NCBI RefSeq assembly: GCF_900143645.1 | Contig: NZ_FRFD01000003.1 | Location: 1,363,899-1,427,898, forward strand | DNA: 64,000 nucleotides | Source of the DNA: Anaerocolumna xylanovorans DSM 12503 | GTDB taxonomy: Bacteria; Bacillota; Clostridia; Lachnospirales; Lachnospiraceae | Reading direction: 5' to 3' | In this document: positions 60,069 through 64,000 of the stretch, piece after piece | Numbering within the stretch: position 1 is the first letter of the stretch | Layout of the letters: each line of letters starts with the position of its first letter | Notes under the pieces: generated by a model | The model's database searches: none | Told to the model about the DNA's origin: nothing | The model's input: the letters and a program-made list of their open reading frames with translations, nothing else | Made by a program: the position numbers and the translations under genes

Positions 60069-60089
60069 ATATTATCTCATTGATAATAT
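60069..60089. promoter_or_regulatory. Second palindrome at the Nudix operon promoter
   Basis: ATATTATC and GATAATAT around TCATT, directly after the -10 element. It shares the five-base spacer and a TTGATATT-like half with the palindrome at 59975-60001. Confidence 0.45.
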
Positions 60090-60090
60090 G

Positions 60091-60119
60091 ATTATTGTAC
60101 AAATAATTCTCTTTGTCAA
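60091..60119 (-). promoter_or_regulatory. Promoter of the Nudix-methyltransferase-recQ operon
   Basis: Minus-strand TTGACA (60114-60119), 17-base spacer, AATAAT (60091-60096). Leader of about 125 bases with two palindromes. Confidence 0.6.
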
Positions 60120-60152
60120 CTATTAACTTGCCTGTCCTCCTATCCGACATAA

Positions 60153-60190
60153 AAAGTGATGGCATACTCCTTCCGGAGAACCATCACTTT
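60153..60190 (-). terminator. Terminator after the superoxide dismutase gene
   Basis: AAAGTGATGG and CCATCACTTT are exact arms around an 18-base loop with an inner TCCGGA. A TTTTTATG follows on the minus strand. Confidence 0.82.
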
Positions 60191-60206
60191 GCTTTCTATA
60201 AAAATA

Positions 60207-60794
60207 TTACTGCAGCATTGACATTCTCTCACCCACAACCTGCCAGTCAATGTTATCCATAAAGCGGTTAATATACTCTACCTTATTATCTGCATATTGC
60301 AGAAAATATGCGTGTTCATATACATCCAGAACTAATAGAGGAATAGACATTGCCATGTATCCTTCATCATGGCTGTCCAGACTGTCATTGCGGAAAGAAT
60401 CAGACCTTGGATCATAGCACAGTATTGCCCAGCCCCTGCTGGCTTTGGCGGTAGCAACAAAATGATCTTTCCAGTTATCAAAGCTTCCATAATCCCTCGA
60501 TAATATCTGCCTGATCCGTTCACCGGGCGTATTATTGACAGAACCTATATTTTCAAAATAAAGTTCATGGAGAATCACTCCGTTTAAAGCATAGGTTTCG
60601 CCCCGTTTAATGCCTCTGAATACACTGTAGGTAGCATTGGCATCCTTTACACCGGTATTATCCTTTAAAAGTGCATCAATCTCATTCATCTTATTAATGT
60701 AACCTTCATATAGTCTCATATGTACATCGAATTGTTCTCTGTTTATTACGGTAACATCATCGGAATATTCAAAGTTTAATTTTACAAATTGCAT
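60207..60794 (-). CDS. Iron/manganese-type superoxide dismutase
   Basis: A 195-residue protein of the Fe/Mn-SOD fold. The four metal ligands are visible: His25 in FDVHMRLYEGYI, His in VILHELYFENIG, and Asp plus His in LVLDVYEHAYFLQY. The last motif has Tyr where most SODs have Trp (DVWEHAY), and the usual GGHxNHxxFW segment is replaced by ALNGVILHELYFEN. Members with these changes are found in strict anaerobes and their activity is less certain. The metal cannot be told from sequence. Single-gene unit with terminator. Confidence 0.88.
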   Translation of the reverse strand: MQFVKLNFEYSDDVTVINREQFDVHMRLYEGYINKMNEIDALLKDNTGVKDANATYSVFRGIKRGETYALNGVILHELYFENIGSVNNTPGERIRQILSRDYGSFDNWKDHFVATAKASRGWAILCYDPRSDSFRNDSLDSHDEGYMAMSIPLLVLDVYEHAYFLQYADNKVEYINRFMDNIDWQVVGERMSMLQ

Positions 60795-61045
60795 TTATTC
60801 TGCACCATCCTTCCTCTTATTTCTTTCCCCAATAATTATACCAATAGTTAAATATACGCTGGATAATTCCAATTAATATCATATTTTCTATTTTATTCTT
60901 TAAATTTATAGCTCGGGGCCCTTTACCATTCCCTTTGGCTATTTTCTTCTCGTTTTGGGAAAGCAGGCAAGCAGGAAGGAAACAGGAAAAAATAATAACA
61001 ACGAACAGGTATACTTATCTTATTGCCAAAAAGTACTCTTAACTA
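60795..61045. other. Gene-free stretch between fhs and sod
   Basis: Holds the sod ribosome binding region and presumably its promoter, but no convincing -35/-10 pair was found. A purine-rich run (about 60959-60995) is the only other feature. No reading frame supported. Confidence 0.4.
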
Positions 61046-61047
61046 AA

Positions 61048-61080
61048 AATACTATGGGAATTTTACCTTCCCATAGTATT
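61048..61080. terminator. fhs terminator
   Basis: AATACTATGGGA and TCCCATAGTATT are exact arms around a 9-base loop, with T-runs on both strands, 24 bases past the fhs stop. Confidence 0.9.
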
Positions 61081-61104
61081 TTTTATCGCGAAAATATTTA
61101 CATT

Positions 61105-62775
61105 CTAGAATAATCCGGTAATAAAACCGTCCTTATCAACATCAATCTTTTCTGCCGCAGGTACAAGTGGAAGTCCCGGCATTGTTACGACCGTACCGGT
61201 AATAGCCACCACAAATCCTGCACCCGCTGATATATAAACCTCTCTGATATGAATGGAAAAGCCCTCCGGCCTTCCAAGCTTTGTCGGATCATCGGATAGG
61301 GAATACTGGTTCTTTGCCATGCAGACAGGAACCTCACCATATCCCATCTCCTCGATTTTCTGAAGCATCTTTTCTGCCTGGGAATCATAGGTAACAGAAT
61401 CTGCTCCGTAGATTCTCTTTGCAACTGTTTCGATTTTTCCTTTTAAGGAAAGTGAAAGAGGATAAAGGGGCGCAAAGCTGCTCTTTTTTGTATCCAACAT
61501 CTCTATTACCTTATCCGCCAGGGCAAGTCCGCCTTCGCCGCCCTTTTCCCAAACCTCGGAAATTGCAAAGTCACATTCTCTCTCCTCGCAGAATTCCTTA
61601 ACGAATGCCAGCTCTTCCTCTGTATCCGTTGAGAAGCGGTTTAAGGTCACTACAACAGGAACGTTATAGTTCTTAAGATTTTCTATATGCTTTTCAAGAT
61701 TTACGATACCTTTTTTCAGAGCTTCAAGGTCAGGCTGTCCAAGGTTTTTCTTTGTGGCGCCACCGTTGTATTTCAATGCACGTATTGTTGCCACTAACAC
61801 AACACCGTCAGGCTTAAGTCCTGCACTTACGCACTTGATATCAAAGAACTTTTCAGCTCCCAGATCAGCACCAAAACCAGCCTCTGTTACTACAATATCT
61901 GCTAATTTAAGAGCCGTTTTGGTTGCCCTTACACTGTTGCAGCCATGGGCGATATTGGCAAAGGGTCCGCCATGCACAATAGCAGGAGTATTTTCAAGGG
62001 TCTGGATAATATTCGGCTTAATGGCATCCTTTAAAAGCGCCGCCATGGAACCTACTGCGTTTATTTCATTTGCCGTAACCGGCTTACCGTCATAGGTATA
62101 GGCAACAATAATTCTGGAAAGTCTTCTTTTCAAGTCTTCCATATCATCTGCCAGGCAAAGAATTGCCATGATTTCCGAAGCCACTGTTATGATAAAGTGG
62201 TCCTCTCTTACCACTCCGTCTGCCTTTCTGCCAAGCCCTACCACGATATTACGCAGTACACGGTCATTCATATCAAGACATCTCTTCCATACTATCTGGT
62301 TCGGGTCAATATTTAACCGGTTTCCCTGGTGGATATGGTTGTCTAACATAGCTGCCAGTAAATTATTGGCCGAAGTAATAGCGTGAAAATCTCCGGTAAA
62401 ATGAAGGTTTAAATCCTCCATGGGTACTACCTGGGCGTAACCGCCGCCGGAAGCTCCGCCCTTTAGGCCAAAGCAGGGTCCAAGGGAAGGCTCTCTTAAT
62501 GCAATAACTGCTTTCTTATCCCGCAGAGCCAGGGCCTGTCCAAGACCGACCGTTGTAGTAGTCTTTCCTTCCCCTGCCGGAGTCGGATTAATTGCTGTGA
62601 CTAATACCAGCTTTCCATCCTTGTTATCCTTAACCCTATCCCATAATTCATCCGACAGTTTTGCTTTATATTTTCCGTAATAATCCAGCTCATCTTCTAC
62701 TATGTCAAGTTTTTCAGCAACTTCTCTGATATGTTTAAGAGTTGCTTTTTGTGCAATTTCTATATCTGTTAACAT
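61105..62775 (-). CDS. fhs: Formate--tetrahydrofolate ligase
   Basis: Enzyme of 556 residues that makes 10-formyl-THF from formate, ATP and THF. P-loop-like INPTPAGEGKTTTTVGLGQAL; also RQPSLGP-like REPSLGPCFGLKGGASGGGYAQVVPMEDLNLHFTGD, RVLRNIVVGLGRK and EAGFGADLGAEKFFDIKC. The ATG at 62773-62775 follows GGAGG by 10 bases. With folD (40720-41568) it supplies one-carbon units. Acetogenesis is not implied: no carbonyl-branch gene is present. Confidence 0.97.
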   Translation of the reverse strand: MLTDIEIAQKATLKHIREVAEKLDIVEDELDYYGKYKAKLSDELWDRVKDNKDGKLVLVTAINPTPAGEGKTTTTVGLGQALALRDKKAVIALREPSLGPCFGLKGGASGGGYAQVVPMEDLNLHFTGDFHAITSANNLLAAMLDNHIHQGNRLNIDPNQIVWKRCLDMNDRVLRNIVVGLGRKADGVVREDHFIITVASEIMAILCLADDMEDLKRRLSRIIVAYTYDGKPVTANEINAVGSMAALLKDAIKPNIIQTLENTPAIVHGGPFANIAHGCNSVRATKTALKLADIVVTEAGFGADLGAEKFFDIKCVSAGLKPDGVVLVATIRALKYNGGATKKNLGQPDLEALKKGIVNLEKHIENLKNYNVPVVVTLNRFSTDTEEELAFVKEFCEERECDFAISEVWEKGGEGGLALADKVIEMLDTKKSSFAPLYPLSLSLKGKIETVAKRIYGADSVTYDSQAEKMLQKIEEMGYGEVPVCMAKNQYSLSDDPTKLGRPEGFSIHIREVYISAGAGFVVAITGTVVTMPGLPLVPAAEKIDVDKDGFITGLF

Positions 62776-62807
62776 TCTTTTACAGCCTCCTGTTAGCTTT
62801 TGCATCT

Positions 62808-62813
62808 ATTATA
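62808..62813 (-). promoter_or_regulatory. Candidate -10 of fhs
   Basis: A consensus minus-strand TATAAT about 33 bases before the fhs ATG. The hexamer 17 bases upstream (TTCATT) is a poor -35. Confidence 0.4.
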
Positions 62814-62885
62814 TACCAATTTCCCCTTGGAATGAAAGAGGCTAATTCATTATAATTACGATTGCCTTTTATTAATAATTTTGTT

Positions 62886-62914
62886 TTGACCATTAACATA
62901 ATAAGGGGTATAAT
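62886..62914 (+). promoter_or_regulatory. Promoter of the HAD phosphatase gene
   Basis: TTGACC (62886-62891), 17-base spacer, TATAAT (62909-62914), followed by AAGGAGG and the ATG at 62937. Confidence 0.8.
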
Positions 62915-62936
62915 ATTTAGCCAAGGAGGAATACAA

Positions 62937-63599
62937 ATGACTGACACAATTTTATTCGACTTAGACGGTACTCTGTTAAATACCTTGGAGGATATTGCGG
63001 ACGGCGTTAACCATGCCTTAAGAAAAATGAACTTCCCGGAAAGAACCTTAGAAGAAGTCAGGCAGTTTGTGGGAAATGGAGTTGTTATGCTGATAAAACG
63101 TGCCGTTCCTGACGGAACCAGCGAAGAGCTTACCAATACCTGCTTAACATACAACAAGGAATATTATTCCACCCATGTAAATGCAAAGACCCGCCCCTAT
63201 GAAGGCATTATGCCATTACTGAAAGAACTGAAAGAAAAAGGGTATAAAGTAGGCGTTGTTTCTAATAAGTACGATAGTGCCGTAAAGGATTTAAGCCGCC
63301 TTTATTTTTCGGATTATATAGGGATTGCAGTCGGCAACCGGACAGGCGTTCCCACCAAACCGGCTCCTGATTGTGTATATTCTGCTATGGAAGAATTGGG
63401 TTCTTCACCGGAGGCAACTGTATTTGTGGGAGATTCCGATGTGGATGTACGTACTGCCCATAATGCAGGTCTAACCTGTATTGGTGTTTCCTGGGGCTTT
63501 CGAGGCAGAGCCTTTTTGGAAAAGGCAGGTGCTGATATCGTAATTGACAGCCCCGGTGAACTGCTTACCCTCTTAGAATCAGGGATAAATTCCAAATAA
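62937..63599 (+). CDS. HAD-family phosphoglycolate phosphatase-like protein
   Basis: Haloacid-dehalogenase hydrolase of 220 residues. Motif I is LFDLDGTLLNT with the nucleophile Asp, motif II is VGVVSNKYD, the motif III Lys lies in PTKPAPD, and motif IV is VFVGDSDVDVRTA. The helical cap (about 17-80) and the GV.WG.RG segment near the C-terminus place it in the Gph/PpaX group, which dephosphorylates 2-phosphoglycolate or pyrophosphate. The ATG at 62937 follows AAGGAGG by 7 bases; the upstream in-frame ATG at 62862 lies before the promoter. Confidence 0.9.
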   Translation: MTDTILFDLDGTLLNTLEDIADGVNHALRKMNFPERTLEEVRQFVGNGVVMLIKRAVPDGTSEELTNTCLTYNKEYYSTHVNAKTRPYEGIMPLLKELKEKGYKVGVVSNKYDSAVKDLSRLYFSDYIGIAVGNRTGVPTKPAPDCVYSAMEELGSSPEATVFVGDSDVDVRTAHNAGLTCIGVSWGFRGRAFLEKAGADIVIDSPGELLTLLESGINSK

Positions 63600-63630
63600 C
63601 TTTCATTGATAAGAAACTCCAAACGGCTAT

Positions 63631-64000
63631 TGAACCGACCCCCAAATGTTAGACTTAAATGATATGTACCCAGTTTTCTGGACACATCATTATTCAACTG
63701 GATGATTAGGCACTCTTGATGGATGTCTTCCTGTATATTACAGGAGGCATCCATTTTGTTTTTGATTGAATTCTCCTGTTATTATAATAATCTATATATT
63801 CATCTATTGCTTTCTTAAATTCATCGAAGGATCCAAAATCCTTTTCATGACCATAAAACATTTCGGTCTTTAGTCTTCCGAAAAAAGTCTCCATAATGCA
63901 ATTATCGTAACAGTTTCCTTTACGAGACATAGATTGAATTATTCCATATTTCTTTAATTCATTACGATAGTACGCATGTTGGTACTGCCAACCTTGATCG
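63631..64000 (-). mobile_element. IS3-family insertion sequence, one end
   Basis: The outer end begins TGAACCGACCCCCAAATGTT at 63631, which looks like an IS3-family terminal inverted repeat. It lies 31 bases past the HAD gene stop, and the transposase gene reads inward from the right edge. The other end, the target-site duplication and orfA lie outside the window. Confidence 0.75.
63706..64000 (-). CDS. IS3-family transposase (orfB), C-terminal part
   Basis: Reading the minus strand from the window edge gives DQGWQYQHAYYRNELKKYG, then SMSRKGNCYDNCIMETFFGRLKTEMFY and YIDYYNNRRIQSKTKWMPPVIYR, stopping at 63706. This is the end of a DDE integrase domain: the Asp in DQG is the second catalytic residue and the Glu in CIMETFF the third. 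About 98 codons are in the window with no frameshift or stop, so the copy may be intact. The N-terminus is off the right edge. Confidence 0.92.
   Translation of the reverse strand, partial: DQGWQYQHAYYRNELKKYGIIQSMSRKGNCYDNCIMETFFGRLKTEMFYGHEKDFGSFDEFKKAIDEYIDYYNNRRIQSKTKWMPPVIYRKTSIKSA

Noticed and set aside
59980..60165. Minus-strand frame of 61 codons upstream of the Nudix regulator
   Set aside because: It covers the promoter and both palindromes and ends inside the regulator's leader, with no start signal.
1..64000. CRISPR arrays, tRNA or rRNA genes, prophage
   Set aside because: No regularly spaced repeats, tRNA cloverleaf, rRNA sequence or phage gene cluster was noticed on either strand. 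A tRNAscan or Rfam search would be needed to exclude small RNAs, especially in 14505-14845 and 17181-17491.

Overview
The window looks like chromosomal DNA of a low-GC, endospore-lineage Clostridia member, most probably Lachnospiraceae-like. The grounds are AT-rich sequence with strong GGAGG-type ribosome binding sites, the conserved order plsX-acpP-rnc-smc-ftsY, a cmk-ispH-rpsA cluster, pyrB followed directly by pyrI, a Na+-pump/transcarboxylase-type biotin operon, a pyrophosphate-energised proton pump, a GerM-like lipoprotein and a clostridial one-carbon enzyme (fhs). The species is an inference; no rRNA or tRNA gene was seen. About four fifths of the genes lie on the minus strand.

Layout. 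1-2.9 kb: a ribokinase (cut by the left edge) diverges from a LacI-type regulator fused to a second PfkB-type kinase domain. 3-12.6 kb: acetyltransferase, SpoU/TrmH methyltransferase, a four-gene biotin-dependent carboxyltransferase operon (12S-like, OadG, BCCP, 5S-like), a PAS-GGDEF-HD-GYP protein and an MFS transporter/APH-family kinase pair. 12.8-34.8 kb: housekeeping genes: recA-recX with a promoter and an SOS box, hppA, plsX-acpP-rnc-smc-ftsY-threonine dehydratase, HI0933 flavoprotein-cmk-ispH-rpsA-cheR, a GerM-like lipoprotein and rimO-pgsA-cinA. 35-40 kb: an unrecognised membrane-anchored protein, then an operon with two COG0523 metallochaperone GTPases around a TPR protein, behind a consensus promoter and a Zur/Fur-like palindrome. 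40-44 kb: aconitase-family hydratase, folD and an unrecognised protein. 44-48 kb: hexuronate module (KDG kinase diverging from LacI regulator-uxaC) with two matching palindromic operators. 48-54.5 kb: alkaline phosphatase, YibE/F membrane protein, ferredoxin, DUF3892 protein, PQQ-type sugar dehydrogenase homologue and pyrBI. 54.5-60 kb: an operon of an NrtR-like Nudix regulator, a 695-residue methyltransferase of unknown substrate and recQ. 60-64 kb: superoxide dismutase, fhs, a phosphoglycolate phosphatase-type HAD protein and the end of an IS3-family element running off the right edge.

The most unusual signals are: (1) a dispersed short element found just upstream of start codons (rimO, recQ, cinA, the acetyltransferase, with weaker remnants before folD and cmk), always in the direction of the downstream gene, in which the stem of one hairpin changes sequence between copies while its four-base loop and flanks stay constant; (2) the LacI-kinase fusion with an altered active-site loop; (3) the palindrome-controlled COG0523-TPR-COG0523 operon with a His-rich GTPase; (4) the NrtR-like/methyltransferase/recQ operon with two palindromes in its leader. 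All statements rest on reading the sequence by eye; no database search was run.
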